Of a stretch of 5,055 nt of DNA, positions 1 to 5,055 are shown piece after piece; the first letter of the stretch is position 1; every line of letters begins with the position of its first letter. Below the pieces are notes generated by a model that saw only the letters and a list, made by a program, of their open reading frames with translations, was not told the origin of the DNA and did no database searches. The stretch spans positions 1 to 5,055 of the forward strand of contig JAOZPY010000248.1 in the NCBI GenBank assembly GCA_029932495.1, in the 5' to 3' direction. The translations under genes and the position numbers were made by a program. Origin of the DNA: Desulfobacterales bacterium. Lineage in GTDB: Bacteria; Desulfobacterota; Desulfobacteria; Desulfobacterales; JAFDCJ01.

Positions 1-446
1 TTAACTCCGCTCACGGCTGTGTGAATCATTTTCTGCCGATCAAAGGTCTTTTTCTTAAGCGATTTTTTTATCTTTTTTGATTTTTTTGCCGGGGCCAATG
101 AGATCTTCTTTTGCGGCTTGGCAGGCACCGCAGGCGGCTTTGGCTGTGGCACGGTCATCACCGGCGCCTTTTTTTTTCTTACTTCTACCGGTTTGGCAAT
201 CGGTGCTTTTTTAGCAGTCGATCCGGATGCCGGCCTCGCGGTACGGGGCCCTGGCAAAGACACCAGGTTGACATTAATGGCCCCCGGAAGAAGTCTGCGC
301 TTCGGTGCCATATCTGGCAGCCATATCACGGCACCAATGAAAATCAGGTGGATCAGAAGAGAAATCCCGAAATAAATCACCATGGTACGGGAATCATTTC
401 CCGGCCCCCGGCGGGGATAGGTTTGCACGTGGGTCTTTTTTAGCAT
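1..446 (-). CDS. TolA/TonB-family periplasm-spanning energy transducer, N-terminal part (C-terminus off the left edge)
   Basis: This frame stays open from an ATG at 446-444 to the window edge, giving 148 residues with no stop; I translated it by hand. The start shares one base with the tolR stop (TGATG), so it is probably translationally coupled; I see no good Shine-Dalgarno. A short basic N-terminus (about 1-21) leads to one membrane helix (about 22-43) carrying the S-x-x-x-H motif (S29, H33). In TolA and TonB that motif contacts the TolQ/ExbB-TolR/ExbD motor. From about residue 45 onward the chain is Pro/Lys/Ala-rich and strongly basic, as in the extended periplasmic linker of this family. 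Position after tolQ and tolR favours the TolA role (outer-membrane constriction and integrity via TolB-Pal). TonB cannot be excluded because the diagnostic C-terminal domain is not in view. Family is fairly sure; the TolA versus TonB choice is inference. Confidence 0.82.
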   Translation of the reverse strand, partial: MLKKTHVQTYPRRGPGNDSRTMVIYFGISLLIHLIFIGAVIWLPDMAPKRRLLPGAINVNLVSLPGPRTARPASGSTAKKAPIAKPVEVRKKKAPVMTVPQPKPPAVPAKPQKKISLAPAKKSKKIKKSLKKKTFDRQKMIHTAVSGV

Positions 447-886
447 CAACTTTTTGCTTTGCGAGCGTCGTTTATCTTTTTCAGCACGGCGGGTTCGGTG
501 ACCATGCCCAGTTGATCAACGCCGGCACTTTTAATCTCCGCCATCACCTGTACCACCATGCCATAGGGAATGGTTTTATCGGCTTTCAGATAAACGCTGC
601 GGTCGGTGCGCCCCTGCAGGATTTTAATCAGTTTCTCCCCAAGAAAATCGATGGTCACCTGAAAGTCATTGATAAAAATCTGGCGATCCCTGTCAATACT
701 AATAATCAGGTGCTCTTTTTCCGTGTTCAGCGGTTTGGCGGTTGCCTGGGGCAAATCAACGTTCAGGCCCTGGACCATCATGGGTGCGGTAACCATGAAA
801 ATAATCAGCAGCACCAGCATGACATCCACAAAAGGCGTTACATTGATTTCAGACATGAAGTCCTTGCTGTTGCCTCCCGATGTCAT
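446..886 (-). CDS. tolR: TolR/ExbD-family proton-channel subunit
   Basis: A 146-residue protein, the usual length for TolR/ExbD. A short cytoplasmic N-terminus is followed by one membrane helix (about 17-38) with the family motif NVTPFVDVMLVLLIIFMVTAP. Its Asp21 corresponds to the proton-carrying Asp of E. coli TolR (Asp23). The rest (about 45-146) is the periplasmic TolR domain, opening with the typical VDLP segment. It works as a dimer inside the TolQ pentamer, coupling proton flow to movement of the TolA-like partner. The start is firm: AGGAGG lies five bases upstream of the ATG on the minus strand (892-897), and the start overlaps the tolQ stop as ATGA. The stop overlaps the next start as TGATG. 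ExbD is the alternative name; gene order and the VDLP region favour TolR. Confidence 0.93.
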   Translation of the reverse strand: MTSGGNSKDFMSEINVTPFVDVMLVLLIIFMVTAPMMVQGLNVDLPQATAKPLNTEKEHLIISIDRDRQIFINDFQVTIDFLGEKLIKILQGRTDRSVYLKADKTIPYGMVVQVMAEIKSAGVDQLGMVTEPAVLKKINDARKAKS

Positions 887-1620
887 CCCCGCCTCCTTTC
901 GATTCTCAGGATATCACGCTCGATAATGTTGAGAAAATCGGCTGAAAAACTTTGCAGTTCAGTTTCGATTGTCCTGATTTTATTCATAAAGTAGTTAAAA
1001 GCGATGACTGCTGGAATGGCGGCGGCCAATCCCGCCGCAGTGGCCACCAGAGCCTCGGAAATACCGGGAGCCACCACTGCCAGGCTGGCCGATCCGCTCT
1101 GCCCGATCCCGGCAAAAGAATTCATAATGCCCCACACTGTGCCGAACAGGCCGATAAACGGAGTGGTATTACCGGTGGTGGCCAGAAAGGGAACCATCTG
1201 GGTCATACGCGTCATCTCGGTGTTGATGGCCCGCCGCAACGCCCGTTTGACATTGTCCATTCCTGCAAATCGTGTGCTGAACGCTTGACTTTCTTTCCCG
1301 TTCCCGGACGGCCTGGCCCCCTGGGGGCTCCCCGACTGGCTTGATTTTTTCAGTTCCACGTACGCGATACGAAAAACCCTGGCCAGAGGACTCCCGCGCA
1401 GCTGTTTGGCCTTGGAAAAGGCATTGGACAGATCGCGGCTTTTCCAGAAAAATTCCGTAAACTCCGAGGATTGTTTAAATGCGCGTTTGATATAACGATA
1501 TTTAATCAGAATAATGGCCCAGGAGGTTACGGAAAAAAACAGCAGCAACAACAAAATAAGCTGGACGATAAGGCCGGCATTACTGATAATATGGATCAGA
1601 TCGATATGGGCAGATGTCAT
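883..1620 (-). CDS. tolQ: TolQ/ExbB-family proton-channel subunit (MotA/TolQ/ExbB family)
   Basis: A 245-residue integral membrane protein, slightly longer than E. coli TolQ (230). Predicted helices lie at about 14-40, 143-167 and 184-211, with a large cytoplasmic loop between the first two. The signature segments are visible: IGLFGTVWGIMNSF (156-169) and the APGISEAL-ATAAGL-AAIPAV stretch (184-205). Thr161 and Thr194 are 33 residues apart, the same spacing as the pore-lining Thr145/Thr178 of TolQ. Loop residues about 93-117 are Ser/Gly-rich and look poorly conserved. The protein forms the pentameric stator that with TolR uses the proton-motive force. It is first in the operon, overlapping tolR by ATGA. 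Its ribosome site is weak (GGG about eight bases upstream). A sigma-70-like promoter lies about 100 bp upstream. Confidence 0.93.
   Translation of the reverse strand: MTSAHIDLIHIISNAGLIVQLILLLLLFFSVTSWAIILIKYRYIKRAFKQSSEFTEFFWKSRDLSNAFSKAKQLRGSPLARVFRIAYVELKKSSQSGSPQGARPSGNGKESQAFSTRFAGMDNVKRALRRAINTEMTRMTQMVPFLATTGNTTPFIGLFGTVWGIMNSFAGIGQSGSASLAVVAPGISEALVATAAGLAAAIPAVIAFNYFMNKIRTIETELQSFSADFLNIIERDILRIERRRG
892..897 (-). promoter_or_regulatory. Ribosome binding site of tolR, inside the tolQ 3' end
   Basis: On the minus strand this reads AGGAGG, five bases before the tolR ATG. It is a near-ideal Shine-Dalgarno lying within the last codons of tolQ. It decides the tolR start and indicates that tolR does not depend solely on coupling through the ATGA overlap. 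Confidence 0.8.
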
Positions 1621-1716
1621 ATAATTTTCCCATCTTTATACAGGGTTAGCAAATTGGGCCGTAACTTCTCAAAAAGCTGCGGTCAGCCCGGCGGACAAAG
1701 CATTTTGGCCTGTTTA

Positions 1717-1743
1717 GTTATATGAAAAGCCCCGGGGTGTCAA
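1717..1743 (-). promoter_or_regulatory. Candidate sigma-70 promoter of the tol operon
   Basis: On the minus strand a perfect -35 box TTGACA (1743-1738) is followed after 15 bases by TATAAC (1722-1717), five of six bases matching the -10 consensus. The 15-base spacer is shorter than the optimal 17, and it contains the palindrome CCCCGGGG (1730-1737). Transcription would start near 1710, leaving an approximately 90-base leader before tolQ. The position and orientation suit tolQRA and nothing else on this strand competes. It is called from sequence alone. Confidence 0.45.
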
Positions 1744-1745
1744 CC

Positions 1746-1751
1746 TATTTG
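1746..1751. repeat. Left copy of the 6-bp direct repeat TATTTG (putative target-site duplication)
   Basis: TATTTG directly abuts the left end of the palindromic element at 1752. The identical hexamer abuts its right end at 1894-1899. Exact adjacency on both sides is what a transposition-generated duplication looks like; it would arise by chance at roughly one in four thousand for a fixed pair of positions. Confidence 0.7.
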
Positions 1752-1893
1752 GTATCCATCCACAAACAGCATCGTTTGGCCCGCAGCGGCGTTTTCGCTC
1801 TTTTGAAATCCTCGACATAGCTCACTATGCTTACGGCTTCAAAATCGCTCAAGCCTTGCTGCGAACCAAAGCCTACCATTTGTGGACGGATAC
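1752..1893. mobile_element. 142-bp palindromic MITE-like element (no coding capacity)
   Basis: The segment is an imperfect palindrome centred between 1822 and 1823. Its ends are near-identical inverted repeats: GTATCCATCCACAAA on the left (1752-1766) and GTATCCGTCCACAAA read from the right (1893-1879), 14 of 15 matching. Comparing the two 71-bp arms by eye with no gaps, 46 positions match. Well-matched blocks are 1775-1787 with 1858-1870, TTTTGAA/TTCAAAA (1801-1807, 1838-1844), and a central CATAG-ctca-CTATG hairpin (1816-1829). A 6-bp direct repeat flanks it exactly. It encodes no protein, so any movement would need a transposase supplied elsewhere. As RNA either strand could fold into a long hairpin. 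A REP-type repeat is the alternative, but those do not normally carry a target duplication. Family membership is unknown to me. Confidence 0.7.
1816..1829. repeat. Central hairpin of the palindromic element
   Basis: CATAG and CTATG form a perfect 5-bp stem around the tetraloop CTCA at the exact centre of symmetry of the 142-bp element. It marks the tip of the long stem-loop. Confidence 0.7.
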
Positions 1894-1899
1894 TATTTG
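1894..1899. repeat. Right copy of the 6-bp direct repeat TATTTG (putative target-site duplication)
   Basis: Identical to the hexamer at 1746-1751 and directly abutting the right end of the palindromic element. Removing the element plus one copy would join CAACC-TATTTG-AATTTTTG, the inferred ancestral sequence. Confidence 0.7.
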
Positions 1900-2010
1900 A
1901 ATTTTTGACCTTGCCATCAACTTTTTGCTTGCCTTCAGAGCGGGCGGCGACTAAAAGATTGGAGAAAATTCAAAAGATTTAATCTCAAATCGTTCATCGT
2001 CAAAGGCCAG
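1900..2010. other. Leader region of the HD-domain gene; no gene and no confident promoter
   Basis: This is the remainder of the 390-bp gap between the divergent tolQ and HD genes. It contains TTGACC (1905-1910) but no -10 box at a suitable distance, and TTTAAT (1978-1983) preceded by TTGGAG at only 13 bases, so no promoter is called. A 16-base stretch at 1915-1930 repeats exactly at 444-459. AAAGG at 2002-2006 is a modest ribosome site for the gene at 2011. Confidence 0.5.
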
Positions 2011-2595
2011 ATGAAAAATACGGAAATGCAAAAAATCGCTCACCTGCTCTTCGAGGCTAAAATTTTAAAGGAAATCCCCAGATCCGGCTACCATTTTCTC
2101 GGAGCGGGCAAAGAATCGGTGGCCGAGCATTGTTTCAGCACGACCTTTATTGCCTATGTGATGTCCAAGCTGGAGCCACACATTAATGCCCTGAAACTGA
2201 TCAGCATGTGCCTGGTTCACGATCTGGCCGAGGCCCGAACCGGTGATCTGAACTATGTCCAGAAAAACTATGTCCATGCCGACGAGATGCGTGCCTTGAC
2301 CGATGCCGTGGACGGCCTCGACTTCGGCGGTGATTTAACAGAGCTTGTGCGTGAATTCAACGCAGACGAATCAGCAGAGGCCAGACTGGCACACGATGCG
2401 GACCAGTTGGCCCTGGTGCTTGAGCTCAAGGATCTGATGGATATCGGCTACCAACCGCCGCACACCTGGATCGAGCATGTCATGCAGCGGCTGAAAACTG
2501 AAACGGGCCGGAAAATAGCCCAGACCGTGATGGACACCCGCCGGGATGAATGGTGGTTGCAAAATTCTGTTGACAGCCCGGATGGAAATAACTAA
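2011..2595 (+). CDS. HD-domain metal-dependent phosphohydrolase (YfbR/HDDC2-like)
   Basis: A 194-residue soluble, mostly helical protein with no signal peptide or membrane segment. The HD-superfamily metal ligands are all present: His40 (in VAEH), the doublet His70-Asp71 (VHDLAEARTGD) and a later Asp, best taken as Asp131 (HDADQLALVLE). This pattern and the length match the HD_3/HDDC2 and YfbR group, several members of which are 5'-deoxynucleotidases dephosphorylating dNMPs; the substrate here is inference. ATG at 2011 has AAAGG four bases upstream; an in-frame ATG at 2026 is a possible alternative start and would cost five residues. It is transcribed divergently from tolQ and lies 105 bp before sdhC in the same direction. 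It has its own leader and no clear functional link to either neighbour. Confidence 0.88.
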   Translation: MKNTEMQKIAHLLFEAKILKEIPRSGYHFLGAGKESVAEHCFSTTFIAYVMSKLEPHINALKLISMCLVHDLAEARTGDLNYVQKNYVHADEMRALTDAVDGLDFGGDLTELVREFNADESAEARLAHDADQLALVLELKDLMDIGYQPPHTWIEHVMQRLKTETGRKIAQTVMDTRRDEWWLQNSVDSPDGNN

Positions 2596-2604
2596 TGATA
2601 AAAT
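2596..2604 (+). promoter_or_regulatory. Weak candidate promoter (extended -10) for sdhCA
   Basis: TGATAAAAT just after the HD-gene stop fits an extended -10 (TGn plus TAAAAT, five of six consensus bases). A perfect TTGACA occurs at 2570-2575 but 23 bases away, too far for a normal -35, so it is not counted. Start of transcription would be near 2611, giving an approximately 90-base sdhC leader. Read-through from the HD gene is equally possible. Confidence 0.3.
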
Positions 2605-2644
2605 CTTTTCATTTTAATATCAGCATAAACACAGCAGCGAACCC

Positions 2645-2704
2645 ATGAATCGGCGAGTTTTGCAAAACCGTTGTTTTGCAAAGATCCCGGGGAGATTTAA
2701 ATGA
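2645..2704 (+). CDS. Possible 19-codon upstream ORF overlapping the sdhC start
   Basis: ATG at 2645 opens a short frame encoding MNRRVLQNRCFAKIPGRFK. It ends at TGA 2702-2704, which overlaps the sdhC ATG (2701-2703) in the ATGA arrangement typical of translationally coupled genes. It has no convincing Shine-Dalgarno, is basic, and resembles no family I know. The 10-bp hairpin lies inside it. It may be a leader peptide or chance; sdhC has its own good ribosome site. Confidence 0.2.
   Translation: MNRRVLQNRCFAKIPGRFK
2659..2682 (+). promoter_or_regulatory. Perfect 10-bp hairpin in the sdhC leader (possible regulatory structure or operator)
   Basis: TTTGCAAAAC (2659-2668) and GTTTTGCAAA (2673-2682) are exact reverse complements around the loop CGTT. 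Because the arms themselves contain the palindrome TTTGCAAA, the same stretch also reads as two direct copies of GTTTTGCAAA 16 bp apart, which could be paired operator half-sites. It ends seven bases before the sdhC ribosome site. No T-tract follows, so it is not a standard intrinsic terminator. Confidence 0.5.
2690..2694 (+). promoter_or_regulatory. Ribosome binding site of sdhC
   Basis: GGGAG six bases before the ATG at 2701 is a good Shine-Dalgarno and fixes the sdhC start. It sits just downstream of the leader hairpin. Confidence 0.75.
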
Positions 2705-3342
2705 ACTGGCTGAAGCAAGCTTTCTGGTCTTCCATCGGAAAAAAATTATTGATGGCCATCACCGGTCTGGCTTTTTGCGGTTTTCTGGCCGGACATCTGG
2801 CCGGTAACATGACGATTTACGGTGGCAAAAATATGTTCAACTCTTATGCCGCTCACCTGCACTCCCTGGGGCCGCTTATTACCGTGATAGAATGGGGGCT
2901 CGTATTTTTTGCCGTTGTCCATATTGGCACGGGACTGACCCTGTTTTACCTGAATTTTCGCTCCCGGCCTGGACGTTACGTTGTCAACAAACGGGCGGGG
3001 GGGCGCACCATCGGTTCTGCCACCATGCCCTATACCGGCATCCTGGTGCTGGCTTTTGTGATCATGCACCTGATCAACTTTCATTTCGTTGACAAGAGCC
3101 AGACAACCATCTATCAGATCGTCTCCAAAACCTTTGACAATCCCCTGTATATTGCCATTTATGTTGTGTCAATGATCGTGGTGGCCGTACACGTCAGTCA
3201 TGGTTTCTGGAGCGCTTTTCAGACCATCGGCGCCAACCATCCGAAATACATGCCGCTGATCATGGTGCTGAGCATCGTGTTCAGTCTGGCATTGGGATTC
3301 GGCTTTGGGTTGCTGCCGATTTATCTGGGCAGCGTGGGCTAA
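2701..3342 (+). CDS. sdhC: Succinate dehydrogenase/fumarate reductase cytochrome b subunit (type B, di-haem, five-helix)
   Basis: A 213-residue membrane protein of the cytochrome b558 family that anchors the flavoprotein/iron-sulfur pair and passes electrons to or from quinone through two b haems. Helices are visible at about 15-36, 60-84, 108-130, 148-172 and 184-208. Four histidines fit the axial haem ligands: His32 (GHLAGN), His74 (VVHIGTG), His123 (IMHLINF) and His164 (AVHVSHG), comparable to 28/70/113/155 in B. subtilis SdhC and 44/93/143/182 in Wolinella FrdC. The start is supported by GGGAG and the typical N-terminus (W-x-S-S-I-G-K-K). It is followed 24 bp later by the flavoprotein gene in the CAB order usual for type B enzymes. 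Direction (succinate oxidation or fumarate reduction) cannot be read from sequence; the transmembrane Glu of Wolinella is replaced by Ala162. Confidence 0.95.
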   Translation: MNWLKQAFWSSIGKKLLMAITGLAFCGFLAGHLAGNMTIYGGKNMFNSYAAHLHSLGPLITVIEWGLVFFAVVHIGTGLTLFYLNFRSRPGRYVVNKRAGGRTIGSATMPYTGILVLAFVIMHLINFHFVDKSQTTIYQIVSKTFDNPLYIAIYVVSMIVVAVHVSHGFWSAFQTIGANHPKYMPLIMVLSIVFSLALGFGFGLLPIYLGSVG

Positions 3343-3354
3343 ATCAAAAATTTG

Positions 3355-3360
3355 AAAGGA
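3355..3360 (+). promoter_or_regulatory. Ribosome binding site of sdhA
   Basis: AAAGGA, six bases before the ATG at 3367, in the 24-base gap after the sdhC stop. It supports this start and an operon with sdhC. Confidence 0.75.
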
Positions 3361-3366
3361 AAACTC

Positions 3367-5055
3367 ATGCCGCTTGATGCAAAAATCCCCACAGGCCCCC
3401 TGGCGGAAAAATGGGACCGGCATCGTTTTGATTTGAAAATGGTCAATCCGGCCAATAAACGAAAATATAACATCATTGTCGTCGGCACCGGTCTGGCCGG
3501 CGGGTCGGCCGCTGCTTCACTGGCCGAACTGGGTTACAATGTCAAAGCATTCTGCATCCAGGACAGTCCCCGCCGGGCCCATAGTATCGCCGCCCAGGGA
3601 GGTATCAACGCTGCCAAAAATTATCCCAATGACGGCGACAGCATCTGGCGGCTGTTTTACGACACCGTCAAAGGGGGGGATTTCAGGTCCCGGGAAGCCA
3701 ACGTCTATCGGTTGGCGCAGATCAGCAACCATATCATTGATCAATGTGTGGCCCAGGGGATCCCCTTTGCCCGGGAGTACGGCGGCCTGTTGGCCAACCG
3801 GTCATTCGGCGGCGCCCAGGTATCCCGTACCTTCTACGCCCGGGGCCAGACCGGCCAACAGTTGCTGATAGGAGCTTACAGCGCACTGTCGCGGCAGGTG
3901 GCCGCCGGGAAGGTACAGATGTTCGTGCGCCGGGAATTGCTCGACGTGGTGATCATCAACGGCCAGGCCCGGGGAATCGTGGTGCGCAACCTGATCTCCG
4001 GCGATCTCGAACGTTACGACGCCCATGCAGTGGTCCTGTGTACCGGGGGCTACGGCAACGTGTTTTTTCTTTCCACCAACGCCATGTCTTCCAATGCCAG
4101 CGCCATCTACCGCGCCTATAAAAAAGGCGCCTTTTTTGCCAATCCATGTTTTACCCAGATCCATCCCACCTGCATCCCCGTGCACGGCACCTACCAGTCC
4201 AAGCTGACCTTGATGAGTGAAAGCCTGCGCAATGACGGGCGCGTATGGGTACCCAAAAAAGCCGGGGATAAAAGGCCCCCCGGCCAGATCCCGGAATCGG
4301 AAAGGGATTATTATCTGGAAGAAAAATATCCCAGCTTCGGCAACCTGGTGCCCCGGGATGTGGCCTCACGTAACGCCAAGGAGCAATGTGACGAGGGAAA
4401 GGGCGTCGGTGAAACGGGCCGGGCCGTATACCTGGACTTTGCCGATGCGATTAATCGGGATGGAAGGGCTGTCATTGAAAAAAAATACGGCAACCTTTTT
4501 GAGATGTATGAAAAAATCACTGCTGAAAACCCCTATGAAACGCCGATGATGATCTACCCGGCGGTTCATTATACCATGGGGGGACTGTGGGTGGACTACA
4601 ACCTGATGAGCACCGTTGACGGCCTGTTTGTGCTGGGAGAAGCCAATTTCTCGGACCACGGCGCCAACCGTCTCGGCGCCAGTGCCCTGATGCAGGGACT
4701 GGCCGACGGCTACTTCGTGCTGCCTTATACCATCGGCGGATATCTGGCCGGCAGTGAACTGCCACAAATCTCCACCGATCACCCAGCCTTTGAAGAGGCG
4801 CAGCACGATGTGCAGTCATTTGTCAACCGCCTGCTTTCCATCAACGGAAACCGGACGGTCGACGACTTCCATCGGCATCTGGGATTGATCATGTGGGATT
4901 ACTGCGGCATGTCACGCAACAACGAGGGCCTTGCCAAGGCTCGGCTTGACGTCCAGCAGCTGCGGGATGAATTCTGGCAAAACGCCAAGGTTCCAGGCTC
5001 GGAAAAAGATTTCAACCAGAGCCTTGAAAAAGCCGGCCGTGTGGCGGATTTTCTG
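3367..5055 (+). CDS. sdhA: Succinate dehydrogenase/fumarate reductase flavoprotein subunit (C-terminus off the right edge)
   Basis: I translated 563 codons with no stop before the window edge; family members run to about 600-640 residues, so roughly the last tenth is missing. It is the FAD subunit that interconverts succinate and fumarate on the cytoplasmic face. Features seen: the dinucleotide-binding GTGLAGG (40-46); HSIAAQGGINA with His72, the covalent FAD attachment site; and active-site residues His266 (QIHPT), Arg330 (VPRDVASR), His401 (HYTMGG) and Arg435 (GANRLGAS), matching Wolinella 43/257/301/369/404. The segment 293-335 (VWVPKK, RPPGQIPE, YPSFGNLVPRD) and the N-terminal stretch before residue 35 are characteristic of the B. 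subtilis-type subfamily. The start at 3367 has a good ribosome site. Context with sdhC implies one operon; sdhB should follow outside the window. All catalytic residues visible are intact. Confidence 0.96.
   Translation, partial: MPLDAKIPTGPLAEKWDRHRFDLKMVNPANKRKYNIIVVGTGLAGGSAAASLAELGYNVKAFCIQDSPRRAHSIAAQGGINAAKNYPNDGDSIWRLFYDTVKGGDFRSREANVYRLAQISNHIIDQCVAQGIPFAREYGGLLANRSFGGAQVSRTFYARGQTGQQLLIGAYSALSRQVAAGKVQMFVRRELLDVVIINGQARGIVVRNLISGDLERYDAHAVVLCTGGYGNVFFLSTNAMSSNASAIYRAYKKGAFFANPCFTQIHPTCIPVHGTYQSKLTLMSESLRNDGRVWVPKKAGDKRPPGQIPESERDYYLEEKYPSFGNLVPRDVASRNAKEQCDEGKGVGETGRAVYLDFADAINRDGRAVIEKKYGNLFEMYEKITAENPYETPMMIYPAVHYTMGGLWVDYNLMSTVDGLFVLGEANFSDHGANRLGASALMQGLADGYFVLPYTIGGYLAGSELPQISTDHPAFEEAQHDVQSFVNRLLSINGNRTVDDFHRHLGLIMWDYCGMSRNNEGLAKARLDVQQLRDEFWQNAKVPGSEKDFNQSLEKAGRVADFL

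Noticed and set aside
111..443. Plus-strand frames across 111-443
   Set aside because: They are antisense to the tolA/tonB-like gene, whose minus-strand frame is open, coupled to tolR by TGATG and carries the SxxxH membrane motif. The plus-strand products look like shadow translations.
512..1344. Plus-strand frames opposite tolR and tolQ
   Set aside because: tolR and tolQ are unmistakable on the other strand; these products are His/Gln-rich shadows without ribosome sites.
1730..1737. CCCCGGGG palindrome as an operator
   Set aside because: It is only eight bases of simple sequence in the promoter spacer with no second copy nearby; not enough to call a site.
1975..1985. AGATT-T-AATCT small palindrome before the HD gene
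   Set aside because: Five-base arms in AT-rich sequence are expected by chance, and no matching site is seen elsewhere in the window.
2659..2690. Hairpin after the HD gene as an intrinsic terminator
   Set aside because: The stem is followed by GATCCCGGGG, not a run of T, and it is A/T-rich in the stem. A regulatory or operator role is more plausible.
3655..4380. Extra segment around residues 293-330 of the flavoprotein as an unusual insertion
   Set aside because: The wording of this segment (VWVPKK, RPPGQIPE, FGNLVPRD) is standard for the B. subtilis-type subfamily, so it is not novel.
3476..4819. Several open frames on both strands within 3476-4819
   Set aside because: All lie inside the flavoprotein gene, which shows intact family motifs in its own frame. 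Their translations are Pro/Arg/Gly-rich with no family resemblance, as expected of shadow frames.

Overview
The window fits an anaerobic, Gram-negative member of the Desulfobacterota (a sulfate-reducer-type deltaproteobacterium). The support is a di-haem, B. subtilis-type succinate dehydrogenase/fumarate reductase in the order cytochrome b then flavoprotein, beside a Tol-Pal-type envelope energy system, at moderate GC. The taxonomic call is inference; there is no rRNA or other marker here.

Layout: positions 1-1620 (minus strand) hold a tightly overlapping tolQ-tolR-tolA/tonB-like operon. The third gene runs off the left edge. Positions 1621-2010 are a 390-bp divergent intergenic region. It contains a candidate tol promoter and a 142-bp near-symmetric palindromic element (1752-1893) flanked exactly by a 6-bp direct repeat TATTTG, which looks like a MITE-type insertion with a target-site duplication. 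Positions 2011-2595 (plus) encode a small HD-domain phosphohydrolase. Positions 2596-2700 are a leader with a perfect 10-bp hairpin and a possible 19-codon upstream ORF that overlaps the sdhC start. Positions 2701-3342 encode the membrane cytochrome b subunit (SdhC/FrdC) and 3367-5055 the flavoprotein (SdhA/FrdA), which is cut by the right edge. The iron-sulfur subunit is expected just beyond.

How the genes work: TolQ and TolR form the proton-driven inner-membrane motor, and the TolA/TonB-like protein carries that energy across the periplasm. SdhC and SdhA (with the unseen SdhB) exchange electrons between succinate/fumarate and the membrane quinone pool. The HD protein is probably a nucleotide or small-molecule phosphohydrolase and has no obvious functional tie to either operon.

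The coding content is ordinary. The most notable item is the palindromic element inserted two bases upstream of the likely -35 box of the tol operon. I found no evidence of an undescribed multi-gene system here.
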